From positions 22,554-86,553 of the forward strand of contig JBDHUC010000005.1 of NCBI GenBank assembly GCA_039808985.1: a stretch of 64,000 bases of DNA, read 5' to 3'. Made by a program: the position numbers and the translations under genes. Numbering within the stretch: the first letter of the stretch is position 1; the number at the start of each line of letters is the position of its first letter. Source of the DNA: SXRF01 sp039808985. GTDB lineage: Bacteria; Pseudomonadota; Alphaproteobacteria; Rickettsiales; SXRF01. Under the pieces are notes generated by a model. The model did not search any database. It was not told where the DNA came from and was given only the letters and a program-made list of their open reading frames with translations. Below are positions 47,922-56,923 of this stretch, piece after piece.

Positions 47922-50348
47922 ATGAGTATTTACAATGCCATCCAGTCGAGGCTGCACCGGGTTACGATCCGAGCGCGCCTTTTCAGTATAGTGGTGGCAT
48001 TTGCTATACCGTTATTTGTCCTGCTGTATTTCACTATCGAGAATTTAAACCGCAATATCGGCCTGACGGTAATGGAGCGCAAAGGCATTGAGTATGAGCG
48101 CCTGCTTATCAACCTGATGTCGGAAGTTGCTAACCATCGGCTTACGCGTATGAGCATGGCCATTGGTGAGGATAGAATCAAGGAATACCGTGAATATAGC
48201 AATAATATAGATAAATTGCTGGAGAAGATACAAAGCGTTGACCATAAGCTGCGCTCAAATTTCAATTTAAATGGCGGCAAACCAAAAAATAATAAAAACC
48301 TGACCGTGGAACAGCTTAAGGAAAAATGGGAAGATATAAAAATACATAATTCCGATATACACGAAATCTACAATACAATGTTCCAGACAATCAGCGATAT
48401 GATAACCGATGTTGGCGGCGCATCGGGGCTGATACTTGACCCGGACCTGGACAGCTATTACCTGATGGATATTGCGATTAACCACCTGCCGCACAGCATC
48501 AAGCGCGTGTCTGATATTACTTTTATCCTATATCCAAGGCTGGTTTACGGCGGTGATATTAAAGAAGAAACACGCGGAGAGGCTAGGGTGGCTGAGCGTT
48601 TTTTAAAGGAATCGGAATTTGAAAGCGTGATTTTTGCCATGGAATCGGCTTTTAGCGAAGATGAAAATTTCTATGGAATAAGCGAAAGCCTGAGGCCAAG
48701 GATGGAGCCAATTATCGCTTCATATAAGGAAAAAATGGAAAGGCTTATTTCAATGCTGCATGACATAGCAGATGGAAAAAAAGTTAAACCTGAGTATTTC
48801 GTAAGCAATGTATATGATTCGCGTAATTTCTTTGTGCTTATGGATTATGTTACGCTTGATGAACTGGACGCCATGCTTAAAACCAGGGTTAATTATGCAG
48901 AAAAACAGCAATGGAATATATTATTCTGGTATGGCGTGGCGCAGGTGGCAGGGCTGCTGCTTTTCGTACTTCTTACAACCAGCGTGACCAAGCCCATTAA
49001 CCGGCTTTACCGCGCTATTGTGGCTATTACAGAGGGTAATTTTAAGGTTAATGTTCCCAGCCAGGATTTCCATGATGAAATCGGGAAAATTGCCCGTGGC
49101 GTTGAATCTTTCCGCTTGAACGCACTTGAAAAAGTGCGGCTGGAAATGGCGCTTAAGGCAGAAAGCGATTATCTGCAATCTATTATGGACAGCTCGGTGG
49201 ATGGCATAATCGTTATGAATGAAGAAGGCTTTATAATGAATTTTAACAGCGCGGCGCAAAGGATGTTCGGTTATCAGGCTTCTGAAGTAATGGACAAGAA
49301 TATATCATTCCTGATACCCGATAAATCGCCTTTTCATTACAGCAAATATATCCGCGAGCATTTAAATGACATGAAGCTTGCTGTGTCTGGCATCAGCCGC
49401 GAGGTTGAGGGGATGCGCAAAAACGGAGTAACGTTCCCGATTGATATGGCCCTCAGTCGACTTGTGCATGATGACAGCCAGATATTTTTTGTGGGGCTGT
49501 TTAAGGATATTACCGAGCGCAAAACTATGGAGGCGGAACTCATCGAACATCGTGACCATCTGCAGAAGCTGGTGAACATGCAGACCATAGACCTTACCAT
49601 CGAAAAGGAAAAGGCGGAGCGTGCCAATATTGCCAAGTCGGAGTTTCTGTCGAACATGTCGCATGAGCTGCGCACGCCAATGCACGCTATTTTGAACTAT
49701 GCCAGCATGGGTATGAAACTTACACGCGAAGAGCCAGATGGCAAACTTAAGAAATATCTTGGCAATATCGAAACAGCAGGGACTCGCCTTCTGGGGTTGC
49801 TTAACAGCCTGCTGGATATAGAAAAACTGGAAGCTGATAAGGTTGAGTTCAACATTAAGGAGGCTGACCTTTCCAAGGTAATTGATTATGCTGAGATGGA
49901 GCTTGATTCGCTTATTAAAGCTAAAGGCCTGCGTGTGGCAAAGCTGTATAACTGTAATAATTCCCATGCATTATTTGACGAGGTGCGGATAACACAGGTG
50001 CTCGTCAACCTGCTTTCCAATGCAATAAAATTTTCACCCGAAGGCGGCACAATTTTCATAAACCTTTCTGATGAACATTTGTCTTATGAAGGCGGGGTGA
50101 AACCCGCCCTTTTATGCTCTATAGAGGATGAGGGGGTTGGAATACCAGAAGGCGAGCGCGAAAGCATTTTTGACAAATTTACCCAAAGCAGCAAAACCAA
50201 AACAACCGCTGGCGGAACCGGGCTTGGGCTTTCCATAAGCCGAAAAATAATAGAAAAACATGGCGGCAGAATCTGGGCGGAGAATATTAAGCCTAAGGGA
50301 GCCGTGTTTAAATTTATTCTGCCTATTTCTTATCCAGCGCCAGGTTAA
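47922..50348 (+). CDS. PAS-domain sensor histidine kinase
   Basis: 808 residues. Membrane segments at about 22-42 and 330-352 enclose a 290-residue helical periplasmic sensor. A HAMP domain follows (TKPINRLYRAIVAITEGNFK), then PAS (about 416-525, MDSSVDGIIVMNEEGFIMNF), HisKA with the phosphohistidine in SNMSHELRTPMHAI (about 582), and HATPase_c with LLSNAIKFSPEGG and GTGLGLSISRKIIEKHGG. An ATG 15 bases after a GTG start is preferred because an AGTGAGG site precedes it. No response regulator is adjacent. It is convergent with kdpC, whose 3' end overlaps by 26 bases. Confidence 0.9.
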   Translation: MSIYNAIQSRLHRVTIRARLFSIVVAFAIPLFVLLYFTIENLNRNIGLTVMERKGIEYERLLINLMSEVANHRLTRMSMAIGEDRIKEYREYSNNIDKLLEKIQSVDHKLRSNFNLNGGKPKNNKNLTVEQLKEKWEDIKIHNSDIHEIYNTMFQTISDMITDVGGASGLILDPDLDSYYLMDIAINHLPHSIKRVSDITFILYPRLVYGGDIKEETRGEARVAERFLKESEFESVIFAMESAFSEDENFYGISESLRPRMEPIIASYKEKMERLISMLHDIADGKKVKPEYFVSNVYDSRNFFVLMDYVTLDELDAMLKTRVNYAEKQQWNILFWYGVAQVAGLLLFVLLTTSVTKPINRLYRAIVAITEGNFKVNVPSQDFHDEIGKIARGVESFRLNALEKVRLEMALKAESDYLQSIMDSSVDGIIVMNEEGFIMNFNSAAQRMFGYQASEVMDKNISFLIPDKSPFHYSKYIREHLNDMKLAVSGISREVEGMRKNGVTFPIDMALSRLVHDDSQIFFVGLFKDITERKTMEAELIEHRDHLQKLVNMQTIDLTIEKEKAERANIAKSEFLSNMSHELRTPMHAILNYASMGMKLTREEPDGKLKKYLGNIETAGTRLLGLLNSLLDIEKLEADKVEFNIKEADLSKVIDYAEMELDSLIKAKGLRVAKLYNCNNSHALFDEVRITQVLVNLLSNAIKFSPEGGTIFINLSDEHLSYEGGVKPALLCSIEDEGVGIPEGERESIFDKFTQSSKTKTTAGGTGLGLSISRKIIEKHGGRIWAENIKPKGAVFKFILPISYPAPG

Positions 50349-50889
50349 GCTCCAGCACATTCACATATGGCTCGCCGAAGATCCTGCTCTGGATGTCAAT
50401 ATGGCTGTCGATTATCTGCTGTATATCATCTGGATTCATGCCCCTGGCTTTTGCCACCCGGTTTACCTGGTATTTTGCGGCAGGCAGGCTTATATGCGGA
50501 TCCAGGCCGCTGGCTGACGCCGTTATAAGATCAACGGGTATGAGTTCTTTGTTAGAAGGGTCGGATTTTTTAAGCGCAGCAATCCGCGCATTAGCTGCTT
50601 CCAGCACTTTGGGATTGGCGGGGCTGAAATTAGTGCCGCCCGAAGCCATCGCATCATAATTTTCTGCCGATAGCCTGCCCCAGAAATATTTATTCTCGCT
50701 GAATTGCTGGCCAAGCAGGGATGAGCCTATTACTTTGTCGCCGCCTTTTATAAGGCTGCCATTTGCGGAGCTGTTGAAAACAAGCTGTGAGATAGCGGTG
50801 ACGGCTATGGGATAAATACCGCCAAGCAGGACCAGGAAAATAAAAAGAAGGCCAAGGCTGGCACGGCAATAAGATGCGAGATTGTTCAT
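50323..50889 (-). CDS. kdpC: K+-transporting ATPase subunit KdpC
   Basis: 188 residues. One N-terminal membrane segment is followed by the periplasmic part with LLGQQFSENKYFWGRLSAEN, ASGGTNFSPANPKV, and DLITASASGLDPHISLPAA, all KdpC hallmarks. It stabilises and assists ATP binding of KdpB. It lies 1 base after kdpB. Confidence 0.95.
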   Translation of the reverse strand: MNNLASYCRASLGLLFIFLVLLGGIYPIAVTAISQLVFNSSANGSLIKGGDKVIGSSLLGQQFSENKYFWGRLSAENYDAMASGGTNFSPANPKVLEAANARIAALKKSDPSNKELIPVDLITASASGLDPHISLPAAKYQVNRVAKARGMNPDDIQQIIDSHIDIQSRIFGEPYVNVLELNLALDKK

Positions 50890-50890
50890 G

Positions 50891-52960
50891 TTACACGGCT
50901 CCTATCATTGTCAGAAGCATATCAATAATCTTGATGCCGATAAAAGGAATTATAAGCCCGCCAAGGCCATATATAAGCAGGTTGTTGCGCAGCATGGCTT
51001 CTGCGCCAACCGGGCGGTAGGTCACGCCGCGCAACGCCAAGGGTATGAAGGCGATTATCGCCAGGGCGTTGAAAATAACTGCTGATAATACGGCAGAAAG
51101 CGGCGAAGTAAGATTCATTATATTAAGGGCATTAAGCGCCGGGTAGGTGCTTACGAAAGTTGCCGGGAGCAGGGTGCAGTATTTGGCGAATTCATTTGCC
51201 AGTGAGAAGGTGGTGAGCGAGCCGCGGGTCATGAGGAGTTGCTTGCCTATTTCCACTATCTCGATAATCTTGGTGGGGTCGGAATCCAGGTCGATCATGT
51301 TGCCTGCTTCCTTGGCCGCCTGTGTCCCGCTGTTCATTACAACGGCTACATCGGACTGGGCGAGGGCCGGGGCGTCATTGGTGCCATCGCCTACCATCGC
51401 GACCAGTTCGCCTTCAGCCTGCATCTTGCGGATGAGTTTCAGCTTCTGTTCGGGCGTGGCCTGCGCGAGATAATCATCCACCCCGGCCTCGGCAGCAATA
51501 GCCGCAGCGGTTAAGGGATTGTCGCCGGTTATCATGATGCTTTTTATGCCCATTTTGCGAAGGTCGGCCAGGCGTTCCTTGATGCCGGATTTTATGATGT
51601 CTTTTAAATAAACAACACCAAGCGCCCGCCCGCTGTCGATAACCACCAGCGGGGTTCCGCCGAAGCGCGCTATATCGTCGATCTTCCGGCGCAGTATTTC
51701 TGGTATGTTGGAATCGCTTTGTTTTAATTGCTTTTCGATGGAATCGGCGGCACCTTTTAAAATAAGGCGGCTTCCTATTTTTACACCGCTTAAACGGGTT
51801 TCGGCGCTGAACTCAATGAACTCGCTGCCAGCAGGAGCAGAGTTTTTTTCCGGTATGTTATAACGGCTCTGCGCCAGCGCAAGGATGCTGCGCCCTTCCG
51901 GAGTCTGGTCGGCAAGGGAGGAAAGCTGTACGGCCTTTGCCATTTCCTCGATGCTTACGCCGGGGGCAGTGAAAAATTCCTCTGCCTGACGGTTTCCATG
52001 CGTTATCGTCCCGGTTTTATCAAGGAGGATGCGGGTTATATCGCCTGCGGCTTCCACTGCGCGGCCTGATGAAGCTATTACGTTGGCTTTTAGAAGGCGG
52101 TTCATGCCTGATATGCCAATGGTGGACAGAAGGCCGCCGATTGTGGTTGGCGAGAGGCAGATGAGAAGGGCTATCAGCACGGTGATGCTTACTACCTTGC
52201 CTTCGCCATTCTGGTCTACGCTGAACATGGAAAAAGGCATGATAGTGACTATGGTGATTAGAAATGCGGCAGTAAGCGCAGCAAGGAAAACGGTAATGGA
52301 AATTTCGCTAGGGGTTTTCTGGCGTTTCGCGCCTTCCACCAGCGACACCATGCGGTCGATAAAGCTTTCGCCTGAATTTGCGGTTATACGGACTATTATC
52401 CAATCGGAAAGAACACGCGTGCCGCCGGTTACTGCGTCAGAATCGCTGCCGGATTCGCGTATAACTGGCGCTGACTCGCCAGTGATGGCGCTTTCGTCAA
52501 CCGAGGCAATGCCATATACTACCTGGCCGTCACTGGGTATAGGGTCGCCAGCCTCGATTAAAACAAGGTCGTCGCGGCGAAGGCTGGAGGCGGAAACGGT
52601 TTCAAATTTATCACGCGAGTCGATGTTTTTTATGCGCTTGGCGTTAACTTCCTTGCGTAATGCCTTAAGGCTTTCAGCCTGCGCCTTGCCCCGATCTTCA
52701 GCCAGGCTTTCGGCAAAATTGGAAAATAGCACGGTTACCCATAATGATATGGCTACAGTCAGGGTAAACCATGATGGTTCGTTTGGTATCTGACCACCAT
52801 TTAAGCGGTAGATATAAAGGCAGGTGACAACGATGGTGCCGAGATAGACAACGAATACCACCGGGGTGCGTATCTGCGCCAGCGGCGAAAGCTTAACAAA
52901 CGCCTGGATGACGGACCTGCTTATATCTATATGCGTCTGGTCGGATTTATTGTTGCTCAT
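50891..52960 (-). CDS. kdpB: K+-transporting P-type ATPase subunit KdpB
   Basis: 689-residue catalytic subunit. It has the phosphorylated aspartate in LLDKTGTITHGN, the actuator loop DESAITGESAPVI, the hinge MVGDGTNDAPALAQSDVAVV, and the membrane-domain sequence. Hydrolysis of ATP drives K+ uptake through KdpA at low external potassium. It is translated just downstream of kdpA (1-base gap). Confidence 0.97.
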   Translation of the reverse strand: MSNNKSDQTHIDISRSVIQAFVKLSPLAQIRTPVVFVVYLGTIVVTCLYIYRLNGGQIPNEPSWFTLTVAISLWVTVLFSNFAESLAEDRGKAQAESLKALRKEVNAKRIKNIDSRDKFETVSASSLRRDDLVLIEAGDPIPSDGQVVYGIASVDESAITGESAPVIRESGSDSDAVTGGTRVLSDWIIVRITANSGESFIDRMVSLVEGAKRQKTPSEISITVFLAALTAAFLITIVTIMPFSMFSVDQNGEGKVVSITVLIALLICLSPTTIGGLLSTIGISGMNRLLKANVIASSGRAVEAAGDITRILLDKTGTITHGNRQAEEFFTAPGVSIEEMAKAVQLSSLADQTPEGRSILALAQSRYNIPEKNSAPAGSEFIEFSAETRLSGVKIGSRLILKGAADSIEKQLKQSDSNIPEILRRKIDDIARFGGTPLVVIDSGRALGVVYLKDIIKSGIKERLADLRKMGIKSIMITGDNPLTAAAIAAEAGVDDYLAQATPEQKLKLIRKMQAEGELVAMVGDGTNDAPALAQSDVAVVMNSGTQAAKEAGNMIDLDSDPTKIIEIVEIGKQLLMTRGSLTTFSLANEFAKYCTLLPATFVSTYPALNALNIMNLTSPLSAVLSAVIFNALAIIAFIPLALRGVTYRPVGAEAMLRNNLLIYGLGGLIIPFIGIKIIDMLLTMIGAV

Positions 52961-52961
52961 G

Positions 52962-54701
52962 TCATTGCACCTTATTGGTATTTATAAGGCTGTTCAAATG
53001 GAAATGTTCGGCAACGGGGCCAAATATAACCGATGGGATGAAGGCCAGTATACCAACCGTCACCAGCACCCAGATAAGCAGGAAAATGAATAGCGGGGTG
53101 TGGGTGGGAAGGGTTCCGGCATTTGCAGGAGAAACATTTTTGCCAGCGAAGGAACCGGCAAGCCCAAGAATTGCCACGGTTATAAAAAAACGTCCTATGA
53201 ACATGGCAATCGCCAGGGAAGTATTATAAAATGGGGTATTGGCTTTCAGCCCTGCGAAAGCGCCGCCGTCATTATTGCCTGCTGAAGTATAGGCGTATAA
53301 TATTTCTGTGAAGCCCTGGGCACCGCTATTAAAAACCCCATCCCGCCCGGCCTGGGTTGAAACTGCTACTGCTGTTCCCACCAGTACTACCATGGCCGGG
53401 ACAACAACCACGACAGAGGCCATTTTAATATCGAATGTACTTATCTTTTTGCCAAGATATTGCGGTGTGCGCCCAACCATTAAGCCGCCCAGGAAAACGG
53501 TGAGGATTACATAGGTAAGGATATTGTATACCCCGCTGCCAACGCCGCCGATTATAAGCTCGCTGAACTGGGTGAGGATGATAGGAACAAGCCCGCCGAT
53601 GGGAGAAAATGAATCAAGCATGGCGTTGGGGGAACCGTTGGAACTGGCGGCGGCAACCAGCACACGCAAAGTGGAAGAACCTGTGCCAAAACGTAAATCC
53701 TTGCCTTCCATGTTTCCTGCGCTGCCATCAATTATTTTTGTGTCAAACAGAGGATTGGCTTTCTGCTCGTAATAAACTGATATGCCGAGCATGGGCAGGA
53801 AAATTATATACATGGTAGCGAGAAGCGCCCAGCCTTGCCTTCTGTCGCCAACTATGCAGCCAAAACCATAAGCAAAGGCTGAAGGCAGAAGCAGGGTTGA
53901 TATTATCTGTATTAAGTTGGAAAGCGGGGTTGGGTTCTCGTATGGATGCGCGCCGTTTGCGCCGAAAAATCCGCCGCCGCTGCTGCCTACGGTACGGATG
54001 GCTACCTGTGAGGCTACGGCGCCAACCGGGATAATGGATTCGGGATTCTGGGCTCGGGATTCAGGTGTATGCTGCAAGGGTGTATAGGGGATGTTATCAG
54101 AGAAGCTCTGCACTACGCCCTGTGATACCAGTATTACCGAGAGCAGAAGGGAGAGGGGCAGTAATATATAAATGATGCCGCGCACCATATCCTTGTAGAA
54201 ATTGCCGATGAATTTTGTTTCGCGCCGGGCCATACCACGGGCAAGGGCCGCAAATATCGCCATGCCTGAAGCGGTGGCGATAAAATTCTGCACTGTAAGC
54301 CCAACTGTTTGCGAGAAATTGCTTAAGGTGTTTTCGCCGGAATAGGCCTGCCAGTCACAATTAGTGATGAAGCCTATGGCCAGGTTAAAGGCAAGGTCTG
54401 GCGTTACAGGAGGAAAATTCTGCGGGTTGAAAGGCAGATGCTGCTGGAAACATAAAATTAAAAACAGCAATAAAAAGCAGAAGAAAGAAAATAAAATCAG
54501 GGAGAAGCTATATGCTACCCAGTTCATTTCTTTTTCCGGAGTAATTCCGCATATCCTGTAAATCAGGCGTTCCAGCCATCCCAAAATCTTTTCGGCTAAA
54601 ACTAATTTGTCAGTATAAACCCCGGCTATGTATTTACCCATGGGCTTAATCAAAATTATAACTATAGCAAGACAGAGAATAATATAAATTAATGTAGGCA
54701 T
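52962..54701 (-). CDS. kdpA: K+-transporting ATPase subunit KdpA
   Basis: 579-residue channel-like subunit with ten membrane segments and four selectivity-filter-type loops, such as NCDWQAYSGENTLSN, GSSGGGFFGANGAHPYENPT and YTSAGNNDGGAFAGL. A stretch near residue 205-220 (TPESRAQNPESI) is encoded by GGATTCGGGATTCTGGGCTC-type low-complexity sequence like that near tyrA and ffh and may be repeat-derived; the alignment there is loose, so this is only suggestive. Confidence 0.96.
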   Translation of the reverse strand: MPTLIYIILCLAIVIILIKPMGKYIAGVYTDKLVLAEKILGWLERLIYRICGITPEKEMNWVAYSFSLILFSFFCFLLLFLILCFQQHLPFNPQNFPPVTPDLAFNLAIGFITNCDWQAYSGENTLSNFSQTVGLTVQNFIATASGMAIFAALARGMARRETKFIGNFYKDMVRGIIYILLPLSLLLSVILVSQGVVQSFSDNIPYTPLQHTPESRAQNPESIIPVGAVASQVAIRTVGSSGGGFFGANGAHPYENPTPLSNLIQIISTLLLPSAFAYGFGCIVGDRRQGWALLATMYIIFLPMLGISVYYEQKANPLFDTKIIDGSAGNMEGKDLRFGTGSSTLRVLVAAASSNGSPNAMLDSFSPIGGLVPIILTQFSELIIGGVGSGVYNILTYVILTVFLGGLMVGRTPQYLGKKISTFDIKMASVVVVVPAMVVLVGTAVAVSTQAGRDGVFNSGAQGFTEILYAYTSAGNNDGGAFAGLKANTPFYNTSLAIAMFIGRFFITVAILGLAGSFAGKNVSPANAGTLPTHTPLFIFLLIWVLVTVGILAFIPSVIFGPVAEHFHLNSLINTNKVQ

Positions 54702-54726
54702 GGTTTTGCTTCTTTATTCGGAAGAA

Positions 54727-54816
54727 TCAGGGGAATAATTCTGGTTTTAGAAAAGCGGCGACGAGATATACAAACAGGCAGGCGGCAATAACGCCAAGAG
54801 CTATGTATAGTTCCAT
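54727..54816 (-). CDS. kdpF: KdpF small subunit
   Basis: 29 residues: MELYIALGVIAACLFVYLVA then AFLKPELFP. A single membrane helix ending in the KdpF-typical LxxPE pattern. It stabilises the KdpABC complex. A ribosome binding site AAGGAAGA precedes the ATG, and kdpA starts 25 bases downstream. Confidence 0.9.
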   Translation of the reverse strand: MELYIALGVIAACLFVYLVAAFLKPELFP

Positions 54817-54818
54817 GG

Positions 54819-54905
54819 CTATTCTTCCTTTGCAGTGTCGCACAACCAAAGGAAGGCGAAGGCGAAAATGAATAGTAAAATACCAAGTGCTATAAAAGTA
54901 AACAT
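54819..54905 (-). CDS. 28-residue membrane peptide upstream of kdpF
   Basis: Open frame MFTFIALGILLFIFAFAFLW then LCDTAKEE with a stop two bases before the kdpF start. It is a single helix with a short charged tail ending in a CD motif, like the small single-helix proteins often encoded just before kdpF. Being this short it is easily missed. Function is unknown; an accessory subunit is possible. Tight spacing and the kdpF ribosome site lying inside its last codons suggest coupled translation. Confidence 0.7.
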   Translation of the reverse strand: MFTFIALGILLFIFAFAFLWLCDTAKEE

Positions 54906-54982
54906 GTGGGTGACTATATGCTTTTGACACAAGCTGTCAAGGATGAGTGTCCATATGCCAAAATAGTAGCAGGGACAATAGC

Positions 54983-55372
54983 TTATTCGCGGCCTGATGA
55001 GAATTTTTTATAATCAGCGCGTGTCCACTGCGTTTCTACGCCCACAGATTCAGCCTGAGGGAAAATATCGGGTTTGCAAATGCGCACATTTGCCAGGTCA
55101 ACGCGCCCGTCAATACGGAAAATATGTTCAAGCAGCTCGACAACACAGTTTTCCAGCAGCAGCTTATGGGGGTGTTTCGGCCATTCATTAACCACCAGGT
55201 CATATATGTAATCATAGCTGAAGCAATCATTTATGGTTTGTGGGTTTTCAGGGTATTCGCCCTCGACAAAAGCATTTACGATGATGCGTTGTTTTTCTTT
55301 TTCATGCTGGTGTATGCCAACGCAGATGCTGCTTTCCAGATTAGTTACATGTATACGCCAGCGGTGTTTCAT
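54983..55372 (-). CDS. folB: Dihydroneopterin aldolase
   Basis: 129 residues of the FolB tunnel fold. It opens with IHVTNLESSICVGIHQHEKE, has the substrate-loop tyrosine region INDCFSYDYIYDLV, the catalytic lysine candidate in VRICKPDIFPQAESVGVE, and LLLENCVVELLEHIF. It cleaves dihydroneopterin in folate synthesis. The SDR gene 76 bases upstream may belong to the same pathway. Confidence 0.92.
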   Translation of the reverse strand: MKHRWRIHVTNLESSICVGIHQHEKEKQRIIVNAFVEGEYPENPQTINDCFSYDYIYDLVVNEWPKHPHKLLLENCVVELLEHIFRIDGRVDLANVRICKPDIFPQAESVGVETQWTRADYKKFSSGRE

Positions 55373-55448
55373 AACTTTTTACAATACAGATTATTTGTAG
55401 ATAAATAGATTAATGGATGAATAGATGAATGACTGGGCGGAATAATTA

Positions 55449-56180
55449 TCAGAGGACATGTTTGCCGCCATCGACATTTATTATCTGCCCGGTGATACTT
55501 TTTTGCTGCGTAAGCCAGTAAATAGCCTCGGACAGATCATCAAGGGGCGGGTGTTTTTTAAGCGGCACAATATTTTCCATTTTATCATAATGCGCAAGGC
55601 AGGCCGGCGAGTTGGACGCGGGAATCATGGCTCCGGGGCAGACACCGTTCACCCGGATATGGCTGCCCAGCGCGATTGCCGCCATCTGCGTAAAATCAGC
55701 AAGCGTTTTTTTGGAAAGCAGGTAGGCGAAATGGCTTACCTGGTTTTGCGCTATGTCGGTGTCCAGAATATTTATTACGCATGCGGAAGGATTTTTGCCA
55801 AAAATTTTTGCAAAGGACTGGGTAAGGAAAAAAGGTGCCTTGAAATTTATGTTGAACTGGCGGTCGAACAGGGCTTCATCGGTTTCTAAAAATTCGCAAC
55901 GCTCGAAAACCGAGGCGTTGTTTATAAGCGTATTGCAATGTGGCATTGCTGCGTGGATGTTTTTAAGCAGACTCTCAAGGCCGGAAATGGCGGCAAGGTC
56001 ATGCCCGAATATTTCGCAGGAAACCCCGGTTTTTTGGATCTCGCCTTGCAATTTACGCGCTTCGCTTTCGGAAGAATTATAATGCAGGGCGATGTCGTGC
56101 CCTTTGTTTGCGAAATAAAGCGCTGTTGCTGCACCTACGCGTTTTGCCCCGCCGGTTATTATCACTGCTGGACGTGTCAT
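55449..56180 (-). CDS. SDR-family oxidoreductase, pteridine-reductase-like
   Basis: 243 residues. NADPH motif TGGAKRVGAATALYFANKG, NNASVF, the YxxxK pair in FAYLLSKKTLADF, and the C-terminal IYWLTQQKSITGQIINVDGG. The GGAKRVG loop and the short 'GAMIP' active-site exit resemble pteridine reductase/FolM enzymes. Encoded next to folB, it may reduce dihydropteridines. This is likely but not proven. Confidence 0.82.
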   Translation of the reverse strand: MTRPAVIITGGAKRVGAATALYFANKGHDIALHYNSSESEARKLQGEIQKTGVSCEIFGHDLAAISGLESLLKNIHAAMPHCNTLINNASVFERCEFLETDEALFDRQFNINFKAPFFLTQSFAKIFGKNPSACVINILDTDIAQNQVSHFAYLLSKKTLADFTQMAAIALGSHIRVNGVCPGAMIPASNSPACLAHYDKMENIVPLKKHPPLDDLSEAIYWLTQQKSITGQIINVDGGKHVL

Positions 56181-56185
56181 GATCT

Positions 56186-56300
56186 TGCCCTCACCCTAAC
56201 CCTCTCCCAGAGGGAGAGGGGATTTAGAGGTGGCCTCTCCTAGAGGGAGAGGGGATTTAGAGGTGGCCTCTCCCAGAGGGAGAGGGGATTTAGAGGTTTT
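56186..56300. repeat. Three tandem CTCTCCC-AGAGGGAG repeats making the pyrE tail
   Basis: Three near-identical 33-base units (CCTCTCCCAGAGGGAGAGGG then GATTTAGAGGTGG) follow a single CCCTCACCCTAACCCTCTCC arm. The frame through them is open on the minus strand, and the arm supplies the pyrE stop codon. Confidence 0.92.
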
Positions 56301-56891
56301 CAGGTCGCGGCTGCCGGGTTTGGTCGCCGGGATATTTTTAAGCTCCTCGGGCAGGGCATCGGGCTTGTAAGTAGGCACATTAAGCTTTAACAGCGAAATA
56401 AGCGGAAGGGTAAGGCTTACGTCATTATTTGTGCGGCGGTCTATAAGGCTTACAACGGCGACTGCTTTCGCACCCAATGACTCAACGCAGGCTACGGCTT
56501 CCATTGATGATTTACCGGTTGTTACAACATCTTCCACTATCAGTATCTTCTGGCCTTTGTCCAGATTGAAGCCACGGCGCAACGCAAAACTGCCTTCAAC
56601 CCGTTCGCAGAACATGGCATCAATGCCAAGCTGCCTGCCCATTTCATAGCCAACCACCACTCCGCCCATTGCGGGTGATACTATCGCATCAATCCTCTGC
56701 CCGGTTTCGGTCATCCATTTATGGATTTTCAGGGCTAATGAAGCGCATAAGCGCTCGCCGCGCTTTGCATCCATGAATACACGGGCGCATTGCAGGTAGG
56801 TTGGGCTATGCAGGCCTGATGAAAGTATAAAATGCCCGGAAAGCATTGCCTGCGCGTCTTCAAATTCCTTGATTATTTTCTGTTCGTTCAT
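56196..56891 (-). CDS. pyrE: Orotate phosphoribosyltransferase with a repeat-derived tail
   Basis: PRTase that makes OMP from orotate and PRPP in pyrimidine synthesis. The PRPP loop is KILIVEDVVTTGKSSMEAV, and the N-terminal SGLHSPTYLQCARVF and the VSPAMGGVVVGYEMG segments are typical. The enzyme body ends near residue 197 (ATKPGSRDLK); three tandem 11-residue units TSKSPLPLGEA then follow, encoded by repeats. The total of 231 residues is otherwise normal length plus that tail. Expected to be harmless or unfolded. Confidence 0.94.
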   Translation of the reverse strand: MNEQKIIKEFEDAQAMLSGHFILSSGLHSPTYLQCARVFMDAKRGERLCASLALKIHKWMTETGQRIDAIVSPAMGGVVVGYEMGRQLGIDAMFCERVEGSFALRRGFNLDKGQKILIVEDVVTTGKSSMEAVACVESLGAKAVAVVSLIDRRTNNDVSLTLPLISLLKLNVPTYKPDALPEELKNIPATKPGSRDLKTSKSPLPLGEATSKSPLPLGEATSKSPLPLGEG

Positions 56892-56894
56892 ACT

Positions 56895-56922
56895 TGATCC
56901 ATTTCGCGTTCCACAGGATGGC
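56895..56922. repeat. Partial palindrome between pyrE and panC
   Basis: TTTCGCGTTCCACAGGATGG matches the right arm of the CCTGTG...CACAGGATGAC family; the left arm is missing. It lies just upstream of the pyrE start. Confidence 0.6.
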
Positions 56923-56923
56923 C

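Noticed and set aside
47922..50348. Histidine kinase as KdpD
   Set aside because: It lacks the long cytosolic N-terminal KdpD/Usp domains and has a large periplasmic sensor and PAS domain instead.
52029..52793. 254-residue open frame opposite kdpB
   Set aside because: Antisense of a conserved P-type ATPase; no start signals or family resemblance.
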